A DNA stretch of 64,000 bases from Bacteroidales bacterium (GTDB taxonomy: Bacteria > Bacteroidota > Bacteroidia > Bacteroidales > GCA-2748055): assembly GCA_029210585.1 (NCBI GenBank), contig JARGFP010000013.1, positions 43,931 to 107,930 on the forward strand, read 5' to 3'. The notes beneath the pieces were generated by a model that did not search any database, had not been told where the DNA came from, and saw nothing but the letters and a program-made list of their open reading frames with translations. Positions 53,589-61,733 of the stretch are shown here, piece after piece (position 1 is the stretch's first letter; every line of letters starts with the position of its first letter). Both the position numbers and the translations under genes were made by a program.

Positions 53589-54725
53589 TTATTCCTGCCT
53601 GAAACAGAAAAATCCCGGGTTGATGCCGGTGCGGAAGGTGTCGATGACGGTGATGTCTGCTTTGTAGCGGTAGACTACCCCGCGTTGTACCTGGTCGATG
53701 GCGTCGCCCAGGTAGATGTCTCCCGAGTAAGGGTCGATGCCGAGACCGTAGAAGCCTCCGACAGTAGACTTTGTGTATGTACTCTCGAGGATCTTTTGGG
53801 GCGGGGTATCTGCTGTGGCGATGTGCCGGTAGAGGTGCCGGTTCAGGAAATAGAGGGTGTCGCCGGTGCCGTTGATCTGCAGTTCCGTGGGCTGGTCATC
53901 CAGGCCAAATGCATACATGGTCTCGATCGCTGCCAGGGCGGGATCGATGCGGACCAGGGCCGGGCGTTCATGACCGGCGGGATTGCCTTTGAAGCCGCCG
54001 TCGCACAGTACCCAGAGTTTGCCGAACCGGTCGGCCACCATGGAATTGGGCTGCAGCGGTACTTTGATGGAATCTGTTACCTGGTCGGTCTCCGAATCGA
54101 TCACCAGGATGGTATTGTCGTAACTCCAGCAGTTGGTGTAGACGTTCTTTCCGATCTGCACAAACTGCTCGGTGGGATGCTGGTTGAATGGCGAGGCCGG
54201 ATTGCGCACGTCGATATATCCGAGGATCTCCAGTGCAACGGGATCCACGATGGCGATGGCCCCGGCGTAGAGGTCAGAGACATAGGCCTTGTGCGCATCC
54301 ACGAAATGCATGTGCCGCGGGGAGGTCAGACCAGTGATCTTCCCCACAAATTCGAAGGTGTTGGTATTGATCACGTAGATCTTGCTGCTGTTGTTCACCA
54401 CGATGTACCCCAGGCTGTCGCGGATCACCATCGACTGCGCCACATCGCCCAGCGGGGTGCCGTTGGTGCGGTAGAACACATCGTTGAGGTGCTGCATCGA
54501 GTCGATGAGGTAGTAGCTGAGCGAGGCGTTGTCGTACATAAAGTTCCCCTCGTTCACCACAAAAACGCCGGTCTGACGGCTGATGGCATTGTTCAGGGTG
54601 GTGTCGTACCGTACCTGCAAATCGTTCATTTCGTACCACGCTTCATCGTCCATGCAGGAGGAAAGGAAGATCATGGTGAGCAGTACAGGGAGCAGCGCGG
54701 AAACCAGGCGGGGGGACAGAATCAT
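53589..54725 (-). CDS. btuG: BtuG-like surface lipoprotein, DUF5074/YncE-type beta-propeller
   Basis: 378 residues from ATG 54725, giving a lipoprotein signal (LVSALLPVLLTMIFLSSC); the frame is open to 54896 without family features. Mature part: seven-bladed propeller of DUF5074/YncE type (GVFVVNEGNFMYDNASLSYY, YIVVNNSSKIYVINTNTFEFVGKITGL, AYVSDLYAGAIAIVDP, TNCWSYDNTILVIDSETDQV, LWVLCDGGF). Bacteroides BtuG proteins of this family bind cobamides with very high affinity and cap BtuB. The gene follows the BtuB-like gene in an operon with a cobalamin riboswitch at its head, which supports the assignment. Binding itself is not shown by sequence. Confidence 0.82.
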   Translation of the reverse strand: MILSPRLVSALLPVLLTMIFLSSCMDDEAWYEMNDLQVRYDTTLNNAISRQTGVFVVNEGNFMYDNASLSYYLIDSMQHLNDVFYRTNGTPLGDVAQSMVIRDSLGYIVVNNSSKIYVINTNTFEFVGKITGLTSPRHMHFVDAHKAYVSDLYAGAIAIVDPVALEILGYIDVRNPASPFNQHPTEQFVQIGKNVYTNCWSYDNTILVIDSETDQVTDSIKVPLQPNSMVADRFGKLWVLCDGGFKGNPAGHERPALVRIDPALAAIETMYAFGLDDQPTELQINGTGDTLYFLNRHLYRHIATADTPPQKILESTYTKSTVGGFYGLGIDPYSGDIYLGDAIDQVQRGVVYRYKADITVIDTFRTGINPGFFCFRQE

Positions 54726-54885
54726 CGGTAGCCGTCCCGGTAGGATGCGGTGCAAATGCATGGTCGAGGGTAACTTAGAGATACGGAGCAATTGTCCGGG
54801 AAGGAAAGACCTCAGTATTCGGTGCACCGGGATGGAAAGGGCATATCTCCCAGATGCAGCGTTTCTTCTATCTCTTATTACTTTT

Positions 54886-57291
54886 CTAAAAATCATATTT
54901 CAAATTCAGTGTGAATGACCTGCCGGGCATGAACCGCATCAGCACGTTCCGGTACGATTCGTTGAAGAGGTTTTCGATCTTCAGCTCCAGGGTGAAGGTC
55001 CCCGCAGGTTGTTCGATGCGCTTGCCCACGGAAATATTGTTCAGGAAATGCGGATAGAGGGTATAGAGCCGTTCATCGCCACTCGCAGCTGCCCATGTGA
55101 TGCTGTTGGCGCCTTCAGTCGTGCTGGTGGTCGCAGTTGCCCGGATGTTGCTGTTGTCGGTTTCAGTCGTGCTGCTGGTTACCGTTGCAGAGGTCGGGGC
55201 TGCGCTGACGGCCGCAGTTGTCAGGGTGCTGCTGTTGGTGCCTTCAGGTATACTGACGGTCGATTCTGCCGTCAGGCTGCCGGACAATCCATCACTGCTG
55301 CTCAGCAGGGACCTGGCGCCCATGGAGTTGTTCTGGAAGATCACGAACCAGCCCTGCCGCATCACTGCTGCATTGACGTTCCCTGATATTTTCGGAATAA
55401 AAGGCAGTTGCTGACCGGGGGAACCAGATTCTGAAACAGATTCTGAAACAGATCCTGAAACAGTGCTGGAAACAGATCCTGAACCAGCCCCGGAACCATC
55501 TGCCGAACCAGCCCCGGAACCGTCCCCGGATCCAGCTGCAGAACCAGCCCCGGAACCTGTACCGGGAACTGATCCGGAACCTGCTTCCTCATCCATATTC
55601 AGTGTGCGTGTCAGCGCCAGGGTACCATGGAGCCGCAGCGACCATTCCCCCACCAGCAGGGCCGACGAGAGGTGGTATTCCATTCCGTACGACCGTACCT
55701 CCCGGATGTTCGCCGATTCCCAGTACCCCTTGAACCCCGGAAGCCAGAGAATCCAGTTTTCGATCCGCGCGAAATATCCTGTGAGCGAGGTCTGTACACT
55801 GATCGTCTCCGTTTTCTTCAGCCAGCTGACAGAGACTTCCCCGGTGTGCCCTTCCTCCGGCAGCAGGTCGGGATTCCCGCCGGGCTGCCAGAACAAATCA
55901 TTGAGGGTCGGTTGGTGGTAGTTCCTGGCGAAGTTGGCCTTCAGCAACAGGTCATGATCGCCGAATGGCCGGGCACTCACCCCAACGGTATAGATCAGCG
56001 GTGTCTTGTACCCGGTCACCATGTCTTTCCGCACCTGCAGCGCAACCTGCAGCGGTTCAACCGGACTGTAGTAGACCCCGGTCATGAGCGATCCTTCCAG
56101 CCGCGTGGTGTCGTAGCCCGTCATGTTTGCTGAATCGCGCGTGGAGATCCCGAACCTGTCCAGGGATGCGGATGACCGCAGGCTGATCCGCTCAGAAAGG
56201 TCCTGTTGCAGTTCGGCATGGTTGTACCAGCTCATCATCCGGCTCCCGGAATTCACGCTGCGTACCGGTTCGCGCCCGGCAATTTCCGACTTCATGGAGT
56301 AATCCAGCAGCTGGTAATCGACCCCGGAACGGAGGTTGACCCGGGTCCCTTCCCGCCAGGTATCGAATTCCACCACATGCTTCAGGGTACGGTCGTTCTG
56401 CAGGTTCTCCCGTTGCAGACCTTCTTCGCTGTACTCGCTGCTCAGCACGGTGGGGACCGACCGGGTGGCATCCTGGATCCAGGTGCGGCCCGACAGCACT
56501 GACCGCTCATTCAGCCTGAAATACATTTCCTGGGTCAGCCCCAGCTTCCTGTAGGCTGCATCCCTGTTCTCCTGTTCGGGATGGTACAGTTCGCCCGTGA
56601 CCGTGTCTTTTTCGATGATGTTCTTATTGACAAACCGGTAGTTGTTCTTCGAGTAGTTGGAATATACGCGCGTGCGGGTCTGCACCCTGGGGTTGCCGAT
56701 ATCCACCCGCGTGAAGGCGTTCGAAGTGACGAAACTCCCGATCCCGGCGTAGGCTTTCCCGCTGAAGGTATTGCTGAAATCGGGCCGGTTCTCCAACGCG
56801 ATCAGTCCGCCCAGTCCGCCCCCCTGTGCAGCGATGGAGGCCGCACCCTGTTGGATCTTCAGCTCATCGACCAGGAACAGCGGCACGAGCGTGAAATCAA
56901 CCATCCCGAGCATCGGTGAGTTGATGTTCATCCCGTTCCAGGTCACCTGCGTATGCGATGGTGCGGTGCCGCGGAACGATGCGGTGGACAGCGCCCCGCG
57001 TCCATAATCCTTGATGTGGATCGTGGTGTTTTCCTGCAACAGCGTTGCGAGGTCGGACCCACCCTGGTACCGCATGATGAAGGTGTCGACCCGCACTTCG
57101 TTCATCCCGGCCTGCTCCTTCTGGAACGACCGCTGTGCAGCGACTTCCACCGGGTCGATCCGGAACACCGAATCGCGGATGCCCTGGGCGTGGAGTGGGA
57201 GGTACAGCAGTAGCAGGACAATGGAAATTGAAAGCTGAGCAGCAGATATCCCTATTTGGTACAGTTGCCGTTTAATCAGCGCAAAAAGCAC
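54886..57291 (-). CDS. btuB: BtuB-like TonB-dependent receptor with Ser/Gly-rich loop insertions
   Basis: 801 residues from GTG 57291, the nearest start that gives a signal peptide (LSISIVLLLLYLPLHAQ); no ATG is available close by. Plug: VAAQRSFQKEQAG, DLATLLQENTTIHIKDYGRGALSTASFRG, VTWNGMNINSPMLGMVDFTLVP, IQQGAASIAAQGGGLGGLIAL. The barrel ends in FTLNLKYDF with terminal Phe. Two low-complexity insertions occur near the C-terminal loops: one of Gly/Ser/Ala/Asp (GSGAGSADGSGAGSG...) at about 563-620 and one of Ser/Thr (SSTTETDNSNIRATAT...) at about 675-735. Both are much longer than loops in usual members. Position between the two T9SS proteins and BtuG, under the riboswitch, indicates cobamide uptake. 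Confidence 0.85.
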   Translation of the reverse strand: MLFALIKRQLYQIGISAAQLSISIVLLLLYLPLHAQGIRDSVFRIDPVEVAAQRSFQKEQAGMNEVRVDTFIMRYQGGSDLATLLQENTTIHIKDYGRGALSTASFRGTAPSHTQVTWNGMNINSPMLGMVDFTLVPLFLVDELKIQQGAASIAAQGGGLGGLIALENRPDFSNTFSGKAYAGIGSFVTSNAFTRVDIGNPRVQTRTRVYSNYSKNNYRFVNKNIIEKDTVTGELYHPEQENRDAAYRKLGLTQEMYFRLNERSVLSGRTWIQDATRSVPTVLSSEYSEEGLQRENLQNDRTLKHVVEFDTWREGTRVNLRSGVDYQLLDYSMKSEIAGREPVRSVNSGSRMMSWYNHAELQQDLSERISLRSSASLDRFGISTRDSANMTGYDTTRLEGSLMTGVYYSPVEPLQVALQVRKDMVTGYKTPLIYTVGVSARPFGDHDLLLKANFARNYHQPTLNDLFWQPGGNPDLLPEEGHTGEVSVSWLKKTETISVQTSLTGYFARIENWILWLPGFKGYWESANIREVRSYGMEYHLSSALLVGEWSLRLHGTLALTRTLNMDEEAGSGSVPGTGSGAGSAAGSGDGSGAGSADGSGAGSGSVSSTVSGSVSESVSESGSPGQQLPFIPKISGNVNAAVMRQGWFVIFQNNSMGARSLLSSSDGLSGSLTAESTVSIPEGTNSSTLTTAAVSAAPTSATVTSSTTETDNSNIRATATTSTTEGANSITWAAASGDERLYTLYPHFLNNISVGKRIEQPAGTFTLELKIENLFNESYRNVLMRFMPGRSFTLNLKYDF

Positions 57292-57501
57292 AACAATGCA
57301 ATCTGGTACATGGCCGGCATAATTCCCCCTGTCGCCGGGCCGCCATGAACACCGTTCGTGAAAGGATTTATCGGCAGGTAAAGTACATTTTTGCAGCCCG
57401 GGTAAATTGACATATAAAGAACGTTTCTGCCGGGCGGAATCTCCGGTGCCGGAAGTCGTTCGTATGGGTCTGGCTGTCTCCATCGCTGCCTGCCTGCTTT
57501 C

Positions 57502-58998
57502 CTATTGTTTGATAAATTTCCCGGTAAATATTCCGGAGCCCGACGTCATATTCAGCATATACATACCAGGTGAAAGATGACCCACCTGCAGTTGTTCGCC
57601 AAGATCATCCAGGTGTTGCGACATAACCTGTTTCCCTGCAACATCAAAGATTTGGAGGAAGGGCAGGGGAGCGCCAGGGCCGGGTGTCCGGATATTGCTG
57701 CCTGACTGCGTTGTGTCTCCGGATGTTTGCCTGTAGTCATCCGGTGCACCGGCCAATCCCTTCAGCATAATGAAATCGCGGGCGGGGTTGGGGTATACTG
57801 AAAACGACGCCTGTCCGTGCATTCTGTCATCGCGTTCCAGGGCGAGGTCGATGAAGGTGGAGACCGAGGTGTTGACGTTCGCATTGCCGGCCAGCGATGC
57901 GGTGATAGTGAGTTCGCCGGAGTTGCTGACATGCAGGACGTTCTGTTCATCCACCACTGCGCCGGGCATGCTGCTGCTCCACCGGATCTGCTCCTGGGGG
58001 TTCAGCCGGCCGTTGGTGAAGGCAAAGACTTCGAGCTGGTAGTCGGTGGTGTCGAGCACCGGCGGGATCTCGCGGATCACGACCAGTTCACCGGTACCGG
58101 CAACGGACGGATCCGGTGTGGTCATCACGGCGCCTGTGATCTCGGTGGAGATCTGCCCCAGCCACCCGGCACCATCGTTCACGGCACTGTGCACCCTGAT
58201 AAAATGGACCCGGTCGAGGGCCACGTAGTTCCTGTCACCGTCCACCGCCCAGCTGATGTCGAAGGCGTCGCCGCCGGCATTTTCCGGGGCCGGGGTATAC
58301 GGATTGTCGGGCAACGTGTACGGGGCTTTTCCCCTGAACTGGTTGTCGACATAACCGAACGCCCTTTTCAGGGAGTAGATTCCGGAGGCAAAGCCGGTAT
58401 CCACGGTGGAACGGATCATGGTTCCCGAAAGGGAGTAACTGTCGGCCGGAATCTTCGGGAAGGAATCCTGCAGCGGGTAGTAGGGCTGGCTGTAAAAGCT
58501 GTTGGCAGTGATGGATCCCGTATGTCCGAGGTTGTCGGTCCACGGCACATCGGTGGCGGTATCAGTGTTCGAATTCTGGTAGGTGACCCTGTAATTCCTG
58601 ACCGTTGAGCTGAAGTTGTGGTCCGCACCCGCCAGTTCGTACCAGGTATCGTCGGGCAGACCGTTCCCGTTTTCGTCGTTCATCACCGAGACGATTCCGG
58701 GTTCTGACCAGTTGGGCATGGGGTTACCGAAGATGGTGAAATCGACGCCGAAGGGATGGTCCGGATCGTTTTCGACCGCCTCTTCAAACCTGAATACCAC
58801 GTACCCCCCAAACCCGCCGAGTGAAAGGCTGCCGTTGATGCCCCCGACGATGGAGGCAGGGGAGGAGGGGGCGGACCACGGAACGGTGTTCATGTACTGC
58901 GACGGGGCCGGAACGTATTCGAGGACTTCGGCAATGTACTGGGAGCGGAGTGGGGTGAGGCCGAAAGCCAGTCCCAGCAGCAGCACGAACTGTCGCAT
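57502..58998 (-). CDS. Uncharacterised T9SS surface protein of the B12 operon
   Basis: 498 residues from ATG 58998, giving a signal peptide (FVLLLGLAFGLTPLRSQ). The mature N-terminal ~260 residues form a compact domain (YIAEVLEYVPAPSQYMN, SLGGFGGYVVFRFEEAVEND, GVDFTIFGNPMPNWSEPGIV, DTWYELAGADHNF, YVALDRVHFIRVHSAVND) that I do not know by function; it looks like a beta-sandwich with many aromatic residues. An Ig-like strand domain (VFAFTNGRLNPQEQIRWSSS, ELTITASLAGNANVNTSV) follows, then a type A T9SS sorting domain (FSVYPNPARDFIMLKGL...YMLNMTSGSGIFTGKFIKQ). By position it is a candidate extracellular cobamide capture protein. Confidence 0.7.
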   Translation of the reverse strand: MRQFVLLLGLAFGLTPLRSQYIAEVLEYVPAPSQYMNTVPWSAPSSPASIVGGINGSLSLGGFGGYVVFRFEEAVENDPDHPFGVDFTIFGNPMPNWSEPGIVSVMNDENGNGLPDDTWYELAGADHNFSSTVRNYRVTYQNSNTDTATDVPWTDNLGHTGSITANSFYSQPYYPLQDSFPKIPADSYSLSGTMIRSTVDTGFASGIYSLKRAFGYVDNQFRGKAPYTLPDNPYTPAPENAGGDAFDISWAVDGDRNYVALDRVHFIRVHSAVNDGAGWLGQISTEITGAVMTTPDPSVAGTGELVVIREIPPVLDTTDYQLEVFAFTNGRLNPQEQIRWSSSMPGAVVDEQNVLHVSNSGELTITASLAGNANVNTSVSTFIDLALERDDRMHGQASFSVYPNPARDFIMLKGLAGAPDDYRQTSGDTTQSGSNIRTPGPGAPLPFLQIFDVAGKQVMSQHLDDLGEQLQVGHLSPGMYMLNMTSGSGIFTGKFIKQ

Positions 58999-59308
58999 CG
59001 CTTTATGGTGTATGCCAGTGACCAGGAACAGGAACAGGATCATGTGGGACCGTGAAATCCTGTGGCGTTCGCTGCCAGTGCGGAAATCATGGCCTGGTGC
59101 CGGTGACTGCATCATGGTTGCAGTCACCGGGGCAATAGCAGCTTTTAGGAGCGTCTCTTCATAATGGTAATTGTCACCAGGCTGGTCCACGCTTCTAAGC
59201 TGGTTTTCACCTCCATGATGGTGATCGGCTTCATGATGATGCCTTCCTCTATGATCCTGTATGATTTTTGTTGTGATCATGATCTTTCGTTCATTTCAGG
59301 ATTCACGT
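58999..59308. other. Gap between the two T9SS genes of the B12 operon, His-rich open frame
   Basis: The minus-strand frame of the downstream gene stays open from 58998 up to an ATG at 59280. It would encode a His-rich stretch (HHHEADHHHGG) with no family features and then a second hydrophobic segment (MILFLFLVTGIHHK) ahead of the real signal. I think it is untranslated spacer, but a short His-rich leader peptide cannot be excluded. Confidence 0.35.
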
Positions 59309-60997
59309 TTATTCCAGGATGATTTTTTCCGTGTGGGTAGTCCTGTCTGAACGGATCTTTGCCAGGTAGGTGCCCCGTGGCTGGTTGCCGAGATCGATGG
59401 TGCCACCGGGTGTGAACCTGCTGTTCCGGTAAACGGTCCTTCCACTGATATCGAGGATGGTGACTTCCATTGGGCCGGTGCTGCCGGATGCCAGTGTGAA
59501 CACTCCGGTGGATGGATTGGGATAGAGGGTGAACCTGTCTGCATCGTCCTGACCGAAGCCGGTGAGCTGCACGTTTATATTGAATGCATGGAAGACCGGT
59601 TTGGTATTGGATATCCCGCTGACCCCGAGGTTCGAAGTGCCTTCAGCGCGTAATTCCACGCGGAGGGTATCGCCATCGATGTATGGGTGGATTACGAGGG
59701 AATCCCAAGAATTCTGTTCCAGCGCGTAGGTGAAGCGTGCATCGTCGTCGTCGGGATCTGTGAAGAGTTCTGTCAGCGCGAAGGCGAAGGTCTGGCCCGG
59801 TTCGCCGGAGTGGTCGGCGATGGGGTTCAGTATTTCAGGGGGAAGATCGGGGATGACATACAGGTTGTCCATGCAGAAGTAGGCAGGTGTGTTCATGCCC
59901 CAGTTGCCGTTGTCGGTGGAGCTGAGGGTGAAGCTGAGGGAATGGACCTTTCCCAGGGGGGTGAGGTCGACCCACTGCCAGGTTTCGATGATGTAGTCAT
60001 CGGCAGGATCTGCAGTGCGGTAGTCGGCCAGGTAGAATGAAACCGTGTCGAATGTGCCATCGTTGCGGTTCCCGCGGATCGTGAGTTTCAGCCAGTCGGG
60101 ATCGGACCCGTCAGCACCGCCGAACTTCTTTGAAAAGCTGTCGCCATATTTCATGGAAAGGGCGGCATAGGTGCTGTTGGTAACGAAGAAGCCCGGGAAA
60201 ACCTGGTCGCAATCGAGCGTGGTGTTGACCTGGGAGAAGGGGGAGGTATAGGTAACGCCGTAGTTTTTCCCGGAGGCGTAGTCGAGCCTGACGGCGGAAA
60301 TGGCGCTGTACTGGTTTCCGTATCCGGGAGTGGTGTTGTCGGTGATGCTGGAATAGGCCCAGCTGAACCATGATTGCCAGTCGGCGTTGAATTCATTATA
60401 AAAGACCAATGTACCGCTCGTGAAATTTCCGGTTCCGTCGGACCCGTTCCAGAAGCTTTCCGAATCGAGCGACAGGTCGTCGAAGGTGGCTGTTGCTGCA
60501 TCTTGGTCGATCACCGGGCGCACACCTGCGATGAAGGTGTCGGTGGTGAATAAATCGTTGAGGCTTGCCTTGATGATGATGTTGGTCTGTCCGGCAGACA
60601 GGTAGTCGATGTGCATCTGCTGGTCGTCGATGGTGACACTGGCCACCCCGGGAACGGAGTTGTGCAGCACCTCGAAAGTGAGGGCGGCCGGCGGATCGTT
60701 GGGATCGGTGAAATGTGTGGAGAGGTTGATGGTTCTGTTCGGGGCATCTTCAGTGGCCTCGTGGTTGGGGATGGGTGTGGTTCGTTCAGGGGGCAGTCCC
60801 TGGCGTAAGGATGCTGCGATCGCTGCGGAGTTCTTTGCAGCGATCGATATAGCGCCTGTTTTTGTACTTGTATTTGTACTTGTTTTTGTACTTGTTTCTG
60901 TGCCCGTTTTTACCTGCGCAGTTAACCCGCCTGCCAGGAGTGATGTGAGCACCAGGGTGGCGTAAATGTTTTTCATTTTTAAGTTGTTAAATTGCAT
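59309..60997 (-). CDS. DUF4465 protein with Ig-like domains and T9SS sorting signal (BtuH-like)
   Basis: 562 residues. Signal peptide (NIYATLVLTSLLAGGLTAQ) followed by a T/K/S repeat (TKTSTNTSTKT) of low complexity at about 34-46. A cadherin-like or Ig-like domain (NRTINLSTHFTDPNDPPAALTF) is followed by a DUF4465 domain at about 165-385 (ATFDDLSLDSESFWNGSDGTGNF, FYNEFNADWQSWFSWAYSSI, GNQYSAISAVRLDYASGKNYGV, DYIIETWQWVDLTPLG, DNGNWGMNTPAYFCMDNLYV), another Ig-like domain, and a type A T9SS domain (FTLYPNPSTGVFTLASG). From memory, the cobamide-binding surface lipoprotein BtuH of Bacteroides is a DUF4465 protein. Here the protein has no lipobox and appears to be delivered by T9SS. First gene after the riboswitch. 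Confidence 0.8.
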   Translation of the reverse strand: MQFNNLKMKNIYATLVLTSLLAGGLTAQVKTGTETSTKTSTNTSTKTGAISIAAKNSAAIAASLRQGLPPERTTPIPNHEATEDAPNRTINLSTHFTDPNDPPAALTFEVLHNSVPGVASVTIDDQQMHIDYLSAGQTNIIIKASLNDLFTTDTFIAGVRPVIDQDAATATFDDLSLDSESFWNGSDGTGNFTSGTLVFYNEFNADWQSWFSWAYSSITDNTTPGYGNQYSAISAVRLDYASGKNYGVTYTSPFSQVNTTLDCDQVFPGFFVTNSTYAALSMKYGDSFSKKFGGADGSDPDWLKLTIRGNRNDGTFDTVSFYLADYRTADPADDYIIETWQWVDLTPLGKVHSLSFTLSSTDNGNWGMNTPAYFCMDNLYVIPDLPPEILNPIADHSGEPGQTFAFALTELFTDPDDDDARFTYALEQNSWDSLVIHPYIDGDTLRVELRAEGTSNLGVSGISNTKPVFHAFNINVQLTGFGQDDADRFTLYPNPSTGVFTLASGSTGPMEVTILDISGRTVYRNSRFTPGGTIDLGNQPRGTYLAKIRSDRTTHTEKIILE

Positions 60998-61224
60998 GGA
61001 ACATAATCAGGCCAGCAGGTACCATGCAACTCCCGGTTGTCCTGTATCAAGCCTGAACAGCAGCGCAGGAGGAATGATGTTCCGGGCGCTTCGTTCCAGG
61101 CGTGTCTCTCTTTCGGAGCACGGGAAGCACGCCGCATTCAGCAGTACAACCATGCATAGAAAAAGAGGTGATTTTGCGGATTGCGGGGAAGATTGTAAGT
61201 CAAAAGCCTTGTGATCGATCGACT

Positions 61225-61440
61225 TCCTGTTCACCGCAGGTTACAAAATCGTTCACTGGCAGGTCTTCTGACTTATTCCTGTTTTCTGAGCCCTTCCCGT
61301 CTGGTTGCGCGGTATGGTTTTTTAGCGCCCGGACAGTGGGATCATCTCAGAATCCAATTGGAAATTACAGCAGCGGGAACTGTTGCCGATTCGCACGGCA
61401 TTCCCTCTTCGTCTCCAGGGAAAATTCATTCACCTACAGG
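61225..61440 (-). ncRNA. Cobalamin riboswitch
   Basis: Minus-strand RNA with the core elements of the B12 riboswitch in order: GAGGGAATGCCGTGCGAATC (61407-61388, the GGGAA..GGTG..AAtC region), GCAACAGTTCCCGCTGCTGT (61388-61369, the CCCGC-ACTGT region), CCCACTGTCC (61342-61333, the CCACTG element) and the B12 box AGTCAGAAGACCTGC (61273-61259), followed by a small hairpin CCTG...CAGG suited to the L5-L13 kissing interaction. Cobalamin binding should switch off translation or transcription of the downstream operon. About 230 bases separate it from the first large gene; a 48-codon open frame (61153-61007) lies there and may be chance. Confidence 0.93.
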
Positions 61441-61456
61441 AGAACCAATGATGCGT

Positions 61457-61488
61457 CAAATGTATGGAAAAATTTGATTGGAATCAGA
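61457..61488 (-). promoter_or_regulatory. Promoter driving the cobalamin riboswitch operon
   Basis: On the minus strand TCTG (61488-61485), 20-base spacer, TACATTTG (61464-61457). The -7 element matches TAnnTTTG exactly and the -33 has one mismatch. Transcription would start near 61450, directly before the riboswitch. Confidence 0.6.
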
Positions 61489-61493
61489 TTAAA

Positions 61494-61652
61494 TTATAAA
61501 CAGGGATGTTTCATTTCGTATGATTCAACCAGGGTAACCAATAAATCCAGTTCGTCACCTTCCGGGGTGTCTTTTGCTGCTCCCCATAATTCTTCAATCC
61601 TGCTAAGTGCAGCATCGTAATCTTGTTCTGTTTTAATTGGTCGAATATCCAT
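61494..61652 (-). pseudogene. Truncated HigA-type antitoxin
   Basis: 52 codons (MDIRPIKTEQDYDAALSR, then IEELWGAAKDTPEGDELDLLVTL) ending in KHPCL and TAA. This is the well-conserved N-terminal helix bundle of COG5499/HigA-like antitoxins; the HTH domain that should follow (~80 residues) is missing. The stop lies within 10 bases of the promoter of the B12 operon, so the truncation may mark a rearrangement boundary. Confidence 0.75.
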
Positions 61653-61654
61653 CA

Positions 61655-61726
61655 TCAAATTGTTTTAGCATCAATTTTATCATACTGTTTATGCGTTCCT
61701 ATAAACCTTATGAAAATCACCTGAAA
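61655..61726 (-). pseudogene. 3' fragment of a HigB-type toxin
   Basis: Minus-strand frame encoding FQVIFIRFIGTHKQYDKIDAKTI and TGA, the exact type of C-terminus of HigB mRNA interferases (F-I-R-F-I-G-T-H-x-x-Y-D-x-I-D-A). The TGA overlaps the ATG of the HigA remnant, preserving the normal higBA junction. All earlier parts of the toxin are gone, and the frame is closed by a TGA (61729-61727) immediately after the epimerase stop codon. Confidence 0.7.
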
Positions 61727-61733
61727 TCATAAA

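Noticed and set aside
61007..61234. Short Cys-containing lipoprotein-like peptide after the riboswitch
   Set aside because: 48-75 codons without family features inside the leader of the B12 operon; could be chance in a GC-rich leader.
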